NCBI GenBank assembly: GCA_963749875.1 | Contig: CAVVOX010000002.1 | Location: 1,426,001-1,490,000, forward strand | Direction of reading: 5' to 3' | Length of the DNA: 64,000 nucleotides | From: JAHQVI01 sp963749875 | GTDB lineage: Bacteria; Pseudomonadota; Alphaproteobacteria; Rhizobiales; Rhodomicrobiaceae | Shown here: positions 26,472 to 35,371 of the stretch, in pieces | Layout of the letters: each line of letters opens with the position of its first letter | How positions within the stretch are numbered: position 1 is the first letter of the stretch | The notes under the pieces: generated by a model | What the model was told of the DNA's origin: nothing | Databases searched by the model: none | Seen by the model: only the letters and a program-made list of their open reading frames with translations | Made by a program: the position numbers and the translations under genes

Positions 26472-27313
26472 AGTCCGTGGACAATTATCTCAGTGCGATC
26501 ACGATAGCGGCAAGGTTGATCGTGGCTTTGTAGCTCAGGTCTGTTTTGTCGTATCGCGTATTCACGGATCGAAAGTCTTTGATTTTGCTAAAGTAATTCT
26601 CGATGAGATGACGCCACCGATATTTGACCCGATCGTGCGGGATCGGCTGTTTTCGATCCGCTTTTGATGGAATGACGGCCTCCGCTTCGCGCCTCTCCAG
26701 CTCGTCTCGTATAGCGTTATTGTCGAAGGCTTTGTCGCCGAGCAGAGCCTCAAATGTCAGTCCCCCGATAAGGTCCGAGGCACCGATGCTGTCATGGCGC
26801 TGCCCTGGCCACAAGGAAAAGCGCACGAGATTGCCCAAGGCATCGACCAGCGCCAAAATCTTCGTTGTCAGGCCGCCTTTTGAGCGGCCGATGGCCTGAT
26901 CGAGAGTCCCCCTTTTGCGCCGCTTGCCTTCTGATGCACGCTAACGATCGTTCCGTCGATGAGGATATATTCGAAATCGGGCTCTCCGGACAAGGCATTG
27001 AAAATGCGATCGAAAACACCGGCCATCGCCCAACGGCGAAACCGCCGGAAGATGCTGTTCCAAGCCCCAAAGCCAGATGGCAAATCCCGCCAGGGTGCGC
27101 CGGTACGAACGCGCCACAGCACGGCTTCGAGAAACAGCCGGTTATCCCGAGCCGTCACACCGCAATCGCTCGCCTTGCCCGGCAAGAGCGGAGCGATAAC
27201 ACTCCATTGAGAATCCGAAAGCACGAAGCGTTCCCAGCGCATGCAAACCTCCCAAAAGGAAGTTTGAAATTACTGTTCGAGGAAAATGTGAATCCCTTGA
27301 TTGTCCACGGGCC
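26472..27313 (-). mobile_element. IS5-family (IS427-like) insertion sequence, copy 2
   Basis: Near-identical to copy 1 (constant offset 16686) with CTAG on both sides (26467-26470 and 27314-27317). Differences seen: one extra A outside the left end, one extra base plus a substitution near the right end (aaattactg versus aatcactg), and two single-base changes inside OrfA. It lies between DUF3572 and divK. Confidence 0.93.
26485..27242 (-). CDS. IS5-family transposase, OrfA/OrfB with -1 frameshift (copy 2)
   Basis: Same organisation as copy 1. OrfA is 26868-27242, OrfB ends at 26485, and the slippery heptamer A-AAA-GGG lies at 26910-26916. The D, D and E of the catalytic core are intact. One residue differs in OrfA: GVFDRIFNAL here, GVFGRIFNAL in copy 1. 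Both look functional. Confidence 0.9.
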
Positions 27314-27459
27314 CTAGGCTGTCTTAAGGATTTATTACCGGATTGTCCTGTAGGAAACGAAAGAAATCCGGCATAATTCGGCAGGCTGATCTGCGAATGA
27401 CTCATCCGCGGGGCGCAGCGAGGTTTTCTTCCTCACCGAACGAGGCCATAAAAGAGGCC

Positions 27460-27831
27460 ATGTCGAAAACCGTTCTGATCGTTGAAGACAACGAACTCAA
27501 TATGAAGCTGTTTCGCGATCTCCTGGAGGCGCATGGCTATGCCACGCTGCAGACGCGCAATGGCATCGAGGCCCTGTCGCTGGCACGCGAGCACCAGCCG
27601 GATCTGATCCTTATGGATATCCAGCTTCCGGAAGTCTCCGGTCTCGACGTGACGAAATGGCTGAAGGATGACGAGGATCTGCGCCATATTCCGGTCATCG
27701 CAGTCACCGCCTTCGCCATGAAGGGCGATGAGGAACGGATACGGGAAGGCGGTTGCGAGGCCTATATCTCCAAGCCGATCACCGTCTCGATGTTTCTCGA
27801 TACGGTCCGCCAATTCATCGGCGACAACTGA
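27460..27831 (+). CDS. divK: cell-cycle response regulator DivK
   Basis: Single-domain receiver protein of 123 residues, essential polarity and division regulator that modulates DivL/CckA/CtrA after phosphorylation by DivJ and PleC. The sequence is close to Caulobacter DivK: VLIVEDNELNMKLFRDLLEA, phospho-acceptor Asp in LILMDIQLPEVSGL near residue 53, Thr/Ala switch AVTAFAMKGDE, Lys in YISKPI. ATG 27460 follows AGAGG. IS copy 2 ends 146 bases upstream, so the native promoter may be altered. The gene usually found after it, pleD, is absent here. Confidence 0.95.
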   Translation: MSKTVLIVEDNELNMKLFRDLLEAHGYATLQTRNGIEALSLAREHQPDLILMDIQLPEVSGLDVTKWLKDDEDLRHIPVIAVTAFAMKGDEERIREGGCEAYISKPITVSMFLDTVRQFIGDN

Positions 27832-28387
27832 GCTTTGGACCAATTTTTTCTGGGGATAACCGCCCTTGGGCGCATGCGGCGGAATGACGCGGGTTGCTTG
27901 CGTATCTAAAGTTTCAACAATTTACCTTATCGGCAAATGTTATTTGTGTTTTTTTCCGGCAAACGGCTTAATATCCTGCTGTTGCGTTGAAATTCGAAGA
28001 GAGCCGGTCGCGCAAATTCGCGAACGGAGCGATATTCGAGTTGACGAGAGGGAAACCAGAGCGGACTGGAGAGGGAGTTAACTTGCAATTTCAGCCGCTT
28101 TTTCCCTTACTGATTGAAGAGAATATATTCCCTGCGGTTCGCTCAGGTCCGCCGCATCTCCTGGGGCCGTAGGGTAAAAGGCCGGCAATGATGGTATGAG
28201 TGGCCTCCTCGTTACTGCCATCACGGTCGGCCAACAAGTCAATGGCCAATGCCCTCTTTGGTCATGACTTGCAGACCAGCCCCGTGCCCATATCGGATAT
28301 ACCCCGCTGCCGAGTCGGCGCGGGGCTGGTCCCATTCTTCCAGACACTCAGCCTGACAATGAAGGGGCGCGGACCGAGCGGGAAGCG
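27832..28387. other. 556-base region without a recognisable gene
   Basis: No open frame here resembles a known protein. The strongest structure is a 15-base stem (28274-28288 with 28317-28331, GACCAGCCCCG core, one mismatch) around a 28-base loop that contains ATATCGGATAT. No T-run follows on either strand. In relatives this interval commonly holds pleD. Confidence 0.4.
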
Positions 28388-28555
28388 CTATTTGATTTTT
28401 GCTTCCTTGAACTCGACGTGCTTGCGCACGACGGGATCGTATTTTTTCAGCGTGAGCTTCTCGGTCATGTTGCGCGGATTCTTCTTGGTCACATAGAAGA
28501 AGCCCGTTCCTGCGGAGCTGACCAGTCTGATCTTTTGCGTGATTGGCTTTGCCAT
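28388..28555 (-). CDS. rpmG: 50S ribosomal protein L33
   Basis: Ribosomal protein of 55 residues: MAKPITQKIRLVSSAGTGFF at the start, YVTKKNPRNMTEKLTLKKYD in the middle, and VEFKEAKIK at the end. It is the zinc-free form. It occupies its usual place in this class, downstream of the Nudix and DUF983 genes and rnr. Confidence 0.95.
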   Translation of the reverse strand: MAKPITQKIRLVSSAGTGFFYVTKKNPRNMTEKLTLKKYDPVVRKHVEFKEAKIK

Positions 28556-28643
28556 AAGCGGCGTTATCCAAGGGTCGCGATAGCTGTTTCAATTTTGCCA
28601 AGCACATTACTTTTCCCGCCGGGGCTGTCAAGTGTGCAGCCGG

Positions 28644-29449
28644 CTAAAGCAGCTTGCGGTGGAAACAGGCGCCGCGCATAAAATAGAACGGGACTGCGGC
28701 TTCCGGGTCATCGAGCGTTCCCGCGCGGATCCTCTCGTCGAGATCATCAAGGATGATGCGCGTTATGCTTGGCAGATCCTGCTCGCGCGCCTGTGACAGC
28801 GTAAACCATTCGATGGCGTTCAAATTCACCGTCGACGATCTGCGTTCGTGCCGGTGATCTTTTCGGCGGGCACGACAAAGAACCGCGTGTCGAACCGCCG
28901 GTGGACGCGCGCCGGTGTGATCGCTCTGGCGAGAAAGGAAAAACCGCTGAAGTCCGGCGGTGTGGCATTACCGCTGCCTGGCAGATTGGCGCCTGTTCCG
29001 ATGATGACGCCGGTTTCCTCCTGGGTCTCGCGCAGCGCGGCATGGGCGAGCGCATAGGCGCGCTGCCGGTGCTGGCGGCTGGCCGATGCGGCTTATCAGC
29101 TTGCTCGTCATCGGTGCGGGCATCCGGCAGCCGATCGTCGCCAGATAGTCCTGCGGCTCCACCCGTCCGCCGGGGAAAACGAATTTGCCGGGCATGAATT
29201 TCAGATTGCGGTGGCGCTGTCCCATCAGCAGCTGCGGCTCGGCGGCAGACTCGGTCCAGAATAAGCAGCGTTGCGGCATCGCGCGGCCGCGAATTCGGGA
29301 ACCGGCTTTGCAGAACCCGTTTCGTCAGCTCGCGCCAGCGCGCCTGGGCGGCGTGCGGCGCTCTTACTGAGCGGCGCAGGCTCTGCCGGCTTTCCGGACG
29401 CCTCAGCCAACGCCTTCCACCCTTGCCATGTCGGCCTCTTCCCGCTCAT
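28644..29449 (-). pseudogene. Nudix hydrolase, multiply frameshifted
   Basis: Pieces of one Nudix protein lie in successive frames. They read RDAATLLILD near 29290, then EPQLLMGQRHRNLKFMPGKF and VFPGGRV, then the Nudix box ALRETQEETGVIIG, then RFDTRFFVVPAEKI, and finally AIEWFTLSQAREQDLPSITR to the stop at 28644. At least three frame changes (near 29262, 29085 and 28860) and probably a fourth near 29300 separate them. The first two look like extra bases, the third like a missing base. The N-terminal boundary is uncertain. In relatives an intact Nudix gene sits between DUF983 and rpmG. Confidence 0.75.
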
Positions 29450-29889
29450 CGGGATCGAAGCCGTGCATATAGAGCGCCCATTGTAATCCGACGATCGCGC
29501 CTTTGACCAGCGGCAGCAGAGTGAGGCAGAGCGTGACCGTGAGCGGCGCCCCAGATCGTCGCATATAGCCAGAGCGGCGGCGCAAGCGTCCGCTCAAAGA
29601 CGAGGAGCAGCGGGACGAGCAGATGGCCTGCGATGAAAATGGTGAAATAGGGCGGGGCATCGTCGGCCCGATGATAATGCAGCGCCTCGCCGCATGCCGG
29701 GCAATGATCGGCCACTTTGAGATAGCGGCGGAAGAGCCGGCCGGCTCCACAGGATGGGCAGCGCCCGGCTGCGCCCCTGGCCATGGCCTGAATGACGCTG
29801 CGAGAGGGCTTTTCGGGTTCCTCGCCGCCAAAGGGATGCGGCTGATGTCGTGCATTCAAAAGATATGGTGCATTCTCAAAAGGATACAT
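29403..29889 (-). pseudogene. DUF983 zinc-ribbon membrane protein, frameshifted
   Basis: Small inner-membrane protein with two CXXC pairs (RCPSCGAG and HCPACGEAL) followed by DDAPPYFTIF and hydrophobic helices, typical of DUF983. The frame from 29889 ends its similarity at LWLYATIW, and the continuation APLTVTLCLTLLPLVKGAIV is in the next frame, ending at 29403. Removing one base from the CCCC run at 29549-29552 (plus strand) restores a protein of about 161 residues. Function of the family is unknown. Confidence 0.8.
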
Positions 29890-29971
29890 GGTCGCAATGC
29901 GTCACGAAAAGGAAATGACCGGAACAGTTGCGCCGTGTCGATAAGCCGTCAACGCAATTGTACTCAGCGGC

Positions 29972-32203
29972 CTATTTCCTGCGGCGCGGCGGCTTGCCGC
30001 GGGCCCGTTTGCGCCGGGACAGCTTTCGATCGAAGCGCCCGTCGCTGACGATCTGAAAGCGCAGGGCGCCCGCGGCGGGAAAGGCTTCCACGAGCCGCAC
30101 CTCGACCGGATCGCCGAGCCGGAATGTCTCGCCCGTCCGTTCGCCGATCAGCGCGTGGTCGGATTCCGAATAGATGTAAAAGTCCTGCCCGATCGTGGCG
30201 GCCGGGACAAAGCCGTCCGCACCGGTTTCATTGAGCTTGACGAACAGGCCGGAGCGCGTGACGCCCGAGATCCGCCCCGGAAACGTCGCGCCGACCTGAC
30301 CAGCGAGATGGATGGCGATCAGCCGGTCCACCGTCTCCCGCTCGGCCGCCATGGCGCGCCTTTCGGCCTGCGAGATCTGTTCGGCGACCTGATCGAGCTC
30401 TTCGATCTCGGTATCGGAGAGGGCGCCCGGACCGAGCTTTTCGGCACGGATCAGCGCCCGGTGCACGACGAGGTCGGCATAACGCCGGATCGGCGAGGTG
30501 AAATGAGCGTAGCGGCGCAGATTGAGACCGAAATGGCCCAGATTGCTCGGGCTGTATTCGGCCTGTGCCTGCGAGCGCAAAATGACCTCGTTCACCAGTT
30601 CGGAGAATTCGCTTTCCTTGGTCCGCCCCAATATGCGGTTGAACTGTTCGGGCTTGAGGAGCCCGGCTTTCGGCATGGAGATGTCGATCGTCGCCAGAAA
30701 CTCGGCAAGAGCCTTGATCTTCTCCTCCGACGGGGCGTCGTGAACACGGTAGATCAGTGGCGATTTCGCCGCCTCCAAGGTCTCCGCAGCCGCGACATTG
30801 GCCTGGATCATGAATTCCTCGATCAGCCGGTGGGCCTCCAGCCGCTCAGGCGTGAAGACGCGCGCGACCCGGCCGTTCTCGTCGAGGACGATCTTGCGTT
30901 CGGGCAGATCGAGCTCCAGCGGCCCGCGCTTGTCCCGCGCCGATTGCAGCGCCCGATAGGCTTTCCACAGCGGCTTGAGAACCGGCTCGAGCAAGGGCCT
31001 GGTCTTTTCGTTCGGGTGCCCGTCGATCGCCGCTTGCGCCTGCTGGTAGGACAGCTTGGCGGCTGACCGCATCATGCCGCGGACGAAGCGGTGGCCGCGC
31101 TTATGGCCGTGCTTGTCGAAGACCATGCGGACGGCAAGGCAGGGCCGGTCGACATCCTCCTTCAGCGAGCAGAGATCGTTCGACAGGGCCTCCGGCAGCA
31201 TCGGGACGACCTGATCCGGGAAGTAGACCGAATTGCCGCGCTTCAGCGCTTCTTTGTCTAGCGCCGTTCCAGGGCGGACATAAAAGGCGACATCGGCAAT
31301 GGCGACGATGACGACGAAGCCGCCTTTGTTGTTCGCGTCCTCGTCAGGAGCAGCCCAGACGGCATCGTCATGGTCTTTGGCGTCGGGCGGGTCGATGGTG
31401 ATCAGCGGCGTCTTGCGCAGATCTTCGCGGCCGCGCAAGCCCGGCGGCTTGCGCGCGGCGACTTCCTCCTCGACCGCGCGCGGGAAAACATTGGGCAGCC
31501 CGTAGCTTTCGATCGCGATCATGCTGATCGCACGCTCGCCTTCGGGGTGACCGAGGCGTTCGACGATGCGGGCGCGCGGCGCCAGGGTCCGCCCGGATTT
31601 CGTCAGCTCGAAACGGACGAGATCGCCATCCTCGGCGCCTTCCGCCTCGCCCGGCGCGATCGGCCATTCCCGGAGCTGCTTCTTGTCGATCGGCTCGATC
31701 ACACCGCGGTCGCCGGCCTGGCGATAAATGCCGAGCTGGCGCAGGCGCTGGCGCGGCAGGATCTTGATCGGGCTTGCGACATAATCGAAGCCGTCGCGCT
31801 GGACGGCCGGCTCGATGCGCGACAGCACATGATCGCCCGCGCCCGGCACCCGGCCGCGTTTCAGGTTCATCAGCACCCGCGGCCGCGCGCCTTCGCCTGC
31901 CTCGTCCCATTCGACCGGAATGGCGTACAGATCACCATTTTCGTCATTGCCGACGATTTCCAGCACCGTCACCGAGGGAAGCTCGCCGCGGCCACGCAGC
32001 CGCTTGCGGTCTTTGGCGATAAGGCCGTCATCGGCGAGGTCGCGCAGAATCTGCTTCAGGACGATGCGGGCGTCGCCCTTCAGGTTGAAGGCGCGGGCGA
32101 TTTCGCGCTTGCCCACTTTGGCCGGTGAGGAGCGAATGAATTCGAGAACAGCGTCCCTTGTCGGAAGCTCCGGCGCGTTCTCCTTTTTGCTTTTGCGTTT
32201 CAA
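29972..32203 (-). CDS. rnr: ribonuclease R
   Basis: 3'-5' exoribonuclease, 743 residues from a TTG at 32203. Order: N-terminal winged-helix with TRDAVLEFIRSSPAKVGKRE, cold-shock domains, RNB catalytic domain with DPPDAKDHDDAVWA carrying the metal-binding aspartates and YFPDQVVPMLPEALS, then a C-terminal S1 domain and a basic tail. The frame remains open to ATG 32329, but that start would overlap topA by 107 bases and encode only low-complexity basic residues. The TTG gives the family's usual N-terminus and lies just after the topA stop. Same transcription unit as topA. Confidence 0.93.
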   Translation of the reverse strand: MKRKSKKENAPELPTRDAVLEFIRSSPAKVGKREIARAFNLKGDARIVLKQILRDLADDGLIAKDRKRLRGRGELPSVTVLEIVGNDENGDLYAIPVEWDEAGEGARPRVLMNLKRGRVPGAGDHVLSRIEPAVQRDGFDYVASPIKILPRQRLRQLGIYRQAGDRGVIEPIDKKQLREWPIAPGEAEGAEDGDLVRFELTKSGRTLAPRARIVERLGHPEGERAISMIAIESYGLPNVFPRAVEEEVAARKPPGLRGREDLRKTPLITIDPPDAKDHDDAVWAAPDEDANNKGGFVVIVAIADVAFYVRPGTALDKEALKRGNSVYFPDQVVPMLPEALSNDLCSLKEDVDRPCLAVRMVFDKHGHKRGHRFVRGMMRSAAKLSYQQAQAAIDGHPNEKTRPLLEPVLKPLWKAYRALQSARDKRGPLELDLPERKIVLDENGRVARVFTPERLEAHRLIEEFMIQANVAAAETLEAAKSPLIYRVHDAPSEEKIKALAEFLATIDISMPKAGLLKPEQFNRILGRTKESEFSELVNEVILRSQAQAEYSPSNLGHFGLNLRRYAHFTSPIRRYADLVVHRALIRAEKLGPGALSDTEIEELDQVAEQISQAERRAMAAERETVDRLIAIHLAGQVGATFPGRISGVTRSGLFVKLNETGADGFVPAATIGQDFYIYSESDHALIGERTGETFRLGDPVEVRLVEAFPAAGALRFQIVSDGRFDRKLSRRKRARGKPPRRRK

Positions 32204-32222
32204 TGGCGGCTTCGCCTGTCCG

Positions 32223-34820
32223 TCAAGCCGAGGCCTCTGAATTGGCGGATTGCGACTTCTGCTTCCCCTTGCCGCCCTTCGCTTTGGCTTTCGATTTGGA
32301 GCCCTTGCCGTTCGTGGCGCGCGCGGCAATCAGCTTGACGGCTTCTTCGACCGTGATCTGTTCCGGGTCGGTGCCCTTCGGGATCGTCGCATTGACTTTC
32401 CCATGCTTTACATAGGGACCGTAACGCCCGGATAAGACCTGAATCTCTCCGCCAAGTTCGGGATGCTCGCCAAGGCTTTTCAGCGATTTCGGCGCCGCGC
32501 GCGCACTGCCCTTTTTCGGCTCGGCGAGCAGGCTGACGGCGCGGTTGAGCCCGACAGTGAACACCTCCTCCGGTCCGTCCAGATTGGCGTATTTCCTGTC
32601 GTGCTCGATGAAAGGCCCATAGCGCCCGAAGCCCGCCACGATCGGTTTGCCGGTTTCGGGGTGTTTCCCGACCTCGCGGGGTAGCGCCAGAAGCTTCAAG
32701 GCGAGCTCCAGCTCGACTTCGTCGGTCAGGCCGCGCGGGATGGAGGCGCGCTTGGGCTTTTCGCCTTTCTCCTCGGGCTCGCCGAGCTGGACATAAGGGC
32801 CGAACCGGCCGGTCTTGAGAAAGACCGTCAGCCCGCTCTCCGGATCGATGCCCAGCTCCTGATCGCCAGAGAGCGCCGCTGCGTCACCCTGCTCCGGCGC
32901 GCTGTCGGAAAACTGGCGCGTATAGCGGCACTCCGGATAGTTCGAGCAGCCGATAAAGGCGCCGAATTTGCCGATTTTGAGCCCGAGCTGGCCGGACTCG
33001 CAGGCCGGGCATTTGCGCGGATCACCGCCGTCGGCGGTCGGCGGGAAGACGTAAGGGCCGAGAATCTCATTCAGCGCATCGAGGGCTTCGGAGACGCGCA
33101 GCTCCTTGATGCTGTTCACCGCGGCAATGAAGTCGCGCCAGAAATCGCGCAGCACGTCCTTCCATGCGAGCTTGCCGTCGGAGATCAGATCGAGCTTCTC
33201 CTCCAGATCGGCCGTGAAGTCATATTCGACATAACGCTTAAAGAAGCTTTCCAGAAAGGCGGTGACGAGGCGGCCCTTATCCTCCGGGATCAGGCGCTTC
33301 TTCTCGAAGCGCACATATTCCCGGTCCCGCAGCACATTGAGCGTCGAGGCGTAGGTGGACGGGCGCCCGATGCCGAGCTCCTCCATCTTCTTGATCAGCG
33401 TGGCTTCGGTGTAGCGCGGTGGCGGCTCGGTAAAATGCTGGTCGGCGTTGATGGCGTTGCGGGCAAGCCGCTCACCCCCGGCAAGCTTCGGCAGACGGGT
33501 GTCATCGTCGCCCTCCTTGTCGTCGATGCCTTCCTCATACAGCTTCAGAAAGCCGTCGAACAGCACCACCGACCCTGTCGTGCGCAGGCCATATATCTCG
33601 GAGCCTTTGGCTGCGTCGATCTCGACGGTGGTGCGCTCCATCTCGGCGCTCGCCATCTGGCTCGCCACGGTGCGCTGCCAGATCAGCTTATAGAGGCCGG
33701 CTTCGTCCGCTTTCAGCGTGCGCTGCAGGCTTTGCGGGAATCGGTTGAAGTCGGTCGGACGGATCGCCTCATGCGCCTCCTGGGCGTTCTTCGCCTTGGT
33801 CTTATAATCACGAGGACGGCCGGGCACATATTTGTCGCCGAACTGCCGCCCGATGACGCCGCGGCATTGCGAGATCGCTTCGGGGACGATCTGCACGCCG
33901 TCGGTACGCATATAGGTGATGAGGCCGACCGTTTCGCCGCCGACATCCACGCCCTCATAGAGCCGCTGCGCGACCTGCATGGTCTGGCGCGCGGAAAAGC
34001 CGAGCTTGCGCGAGGCCTCCTGCTGCAATGTGGAGGTGGTAAAAGGCGGCGCCGGATTGCGCTTATAGCCCGTGACATCGACCGAGCGAACGCTGAAGGC
34101 GCTGGCTTCGAGCGCGGTTTTCAGCTTCAGCGCTTCCGCCTCGTTCGGAATGTCGAATTTCTCAAGCTTCTTGCCCAGGGCGCTGACGAGCCGGGCCTCG
34201 AATTCCTCGCCCTTGCCGCTGCCGAGGAGCGCCGCGATGGTCCAATATTCGCGCGTGACGAAGGTCTGGATCTCGGTCTCGCGCGCGCAGACCAAGCGCA
34301 ACGCGACCGATTGCACGCGGCCCGCCGACCGGGCGCTCGGCAATTTCCGCCAGAGCACCGGGGAGAGCGTGAAGCCGACCAGATAGTCGAGCGCGCGCCG
34401 GGCGAGATAGGCGTCGACCAGCGGCGCATCGATCTGGCGCGGATGAGAAAAGGCCTCTTTCACGGCGGCCTTGGTGACGGCATTGAAGACCACGCGTTCG
34501 ACCTTGACACCCTTCAGGGCGCGTTTCTCTTCCAGGATCTGGAGCAAGTGCCAGGAGATCGCTTCACCCTCGCGATCGGGGTCGGTCGCCAGAATTAGGC
34601 GGTCGGCGCCTTTCACGGCCCGCGCAATTTCATTCACAGTTTTTGCAGAATCTGTGCCGACAGACCACGCCATCGCGAAATCGTCGTCGGGTTGCACGGA
34701 CCCGTCTTTCGGCGGCAGATCTCGGACATGGCCAAATGAAGGAATGACTTTATAGTCCTTCCCCAAATATTTATTGATGGTTTTTGCTTTCGCCGCCAAT
34801 TCAACGATGACGATATTCAT
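32223..34820 (-). CDS. topA: DNA topoisomerase I
   Basis: Type IA topoisomerase relaxing negative supercoils, 865 residues from ATG 34820. TOPRIM domain at the N-terminus, ATDPDREGEAISWHL near residue 80, catalytic Tyr in GLITYMRTDGV near 300, a zinc ribbon CPACESGQLGL...CSNYPEC near 595, repeated C-terminal GRFGPYV / GRYGPFIEHD / GRYGPYVKHG modules, and a Lys-rich tail. Unusually, the opening VESPAK motif reads VELAAK: the catalytic Glu and Lys are kept but Ser-Pro is replaced. An open frame extends to 34886 but the residues do not fit. Confidence 0.95.
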   Translation of the reverse strand: MNIVIVELAAKAKTINKYLGKDYKVIPSFGHVRDLPPKDGSVQPDDDFAMAWSVGTDSAKTVNEIARAVKGADRLILATDPDREGEAISWHLLQILEEKRALKGVKVERVVFNAVTKAAVKEAFSHPRQIDAPLVDAYLARRALDYLVGFTLSPVLWRKLPSARSAGRVQSVALRLVCARETEIQTFVTREYWTIAALLGSGKGEEFEARLVSALGKKLEKFDIPNEAEALKLKTALEASAFSVRSVDVTGYKRNPAPPFTTSTLQQEASRKLGFSARQTMQVAQRLYEGVDVGGETVGLITYMRTDGVQIVPEAISQCRGVIGRQFGDKYVPGRPRDYKTKAKNAQEAHEAIRPTDFNRFPQSLQRTLKADEAGLYKLIWQRTVASQMASAEMERTTVEIDAAKGSEIYGLRTTGSVVLFDGFLKLYEEGIDDKEGDDDTRLPKLAGGERLARNAINADQHFTEPPPRYTEATLIKKMEELGIGRPSTYASTLNVLRDREYVRFEKKRLIPEDKGRLVTAFLESFFKRYVEYDFTADLEEKLDLISDGKLAWKDVLRDFWRDFIAAVNSIKELRVSEALDALNEILGPYVFPPTADGGDPRKCPACESGQLGLKIGKFGAFIGCSNYPECRYTRQFSDSAPEQGDAAALSGDQELGIDPESGLTVFLKTGRFGPYVQLGEPEEKGEKPKRASIPRGLTDEVELELALKLLALPREVGKHPETGKPIVAGFGRYGPFIEHDRKYANLDGPEEVFTVGLNRAVSLLAEPKKGSARAAPKSLKSLGEHPELGGEIQVLSGRYGPYVKHGKVNATIPKGTDPEQITVEEAVKLIAARATNGKGSKSKAKAKGGKGKQKSQSANSEASA

Positions 34821-35107
34821 ATGTTTTTCCGATTTCTTCGTTTCATGTGGTGGATTTGCACTTGAAGCAAGCAGATCAGTCGGCATTTTCGCCGCGCGAT
34901 TTTCTCAAGCCGTTGCCGAACTCAGGCCGCCACCCGGCTACAGTAAGGTCAAAAGAGCCTGAACCTGTCAAATAGAGAATCATAAGGGTTGAAACGGCTT
35001 GCGACGTGCAACCAAAGCGAGTATTGCCGGTGTTCTATAAAACACAAGAATATACGGGTTAAACACAAGCCCCTGCTATGCCTCAAAAATATAAAAAGGG
35101 AAAATCA

Positions 35108-35359
35108 ATGATAGTCGGCCAGGAAGTCGCCTCCAACCTTAGACCGAAACCTGCCATAACTCCCGACCCCGATCAGCATTCTCAAAGCAGCCCTCCCGAA
35201 ACGCCAGCCAGTCCTAAGGACGTTGCCGAATATTCGGCTGAGATTCTGACCGAACTGCGCGGATTGGCGGCGAATGCAGGCCTCACATTTCTTGCCTACC
35301 TCATACAAGTTGCTGTTGAGGAGGCCAAGATTCAAGCGGAAGAGCATCAGGAGCGTTAA
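35108..35359 (+). CDS. small hypothetical protein
   Basis: Protein of 83 residues with a Pro/Ser-rich first half and a C-terminal helical region (AEILTELRGLAANAGLTFLA, then YLIQVAVEEA) similar in style to short uncharacterised alphaproteobacterial proteins ending in an AYL-x-x-A helix. AAAAGGG lies ahead of ATG 35108. An earlier ATG at 35078 lacks a ribosome site. Cytosolic, function unknown. It converges with dprA. Confidence 0.6.
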   Translation: MIVGQEVASNLRPKPAITPDPDQHSQSSPPETPASPKDVAEYSAEILTELRGLAANAGLTFLAYLIQVAVEEAKIQAEEHQER

Positions 35360-35371
35360 GCCTTTCCGATC

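Noticed and set aside
28200..28496. Plus-strand frame of 98 codons before rpmG
   Set aside because: It overlaps rpmG in antisense and the long stem at 28274-28331, and shows no protein features.
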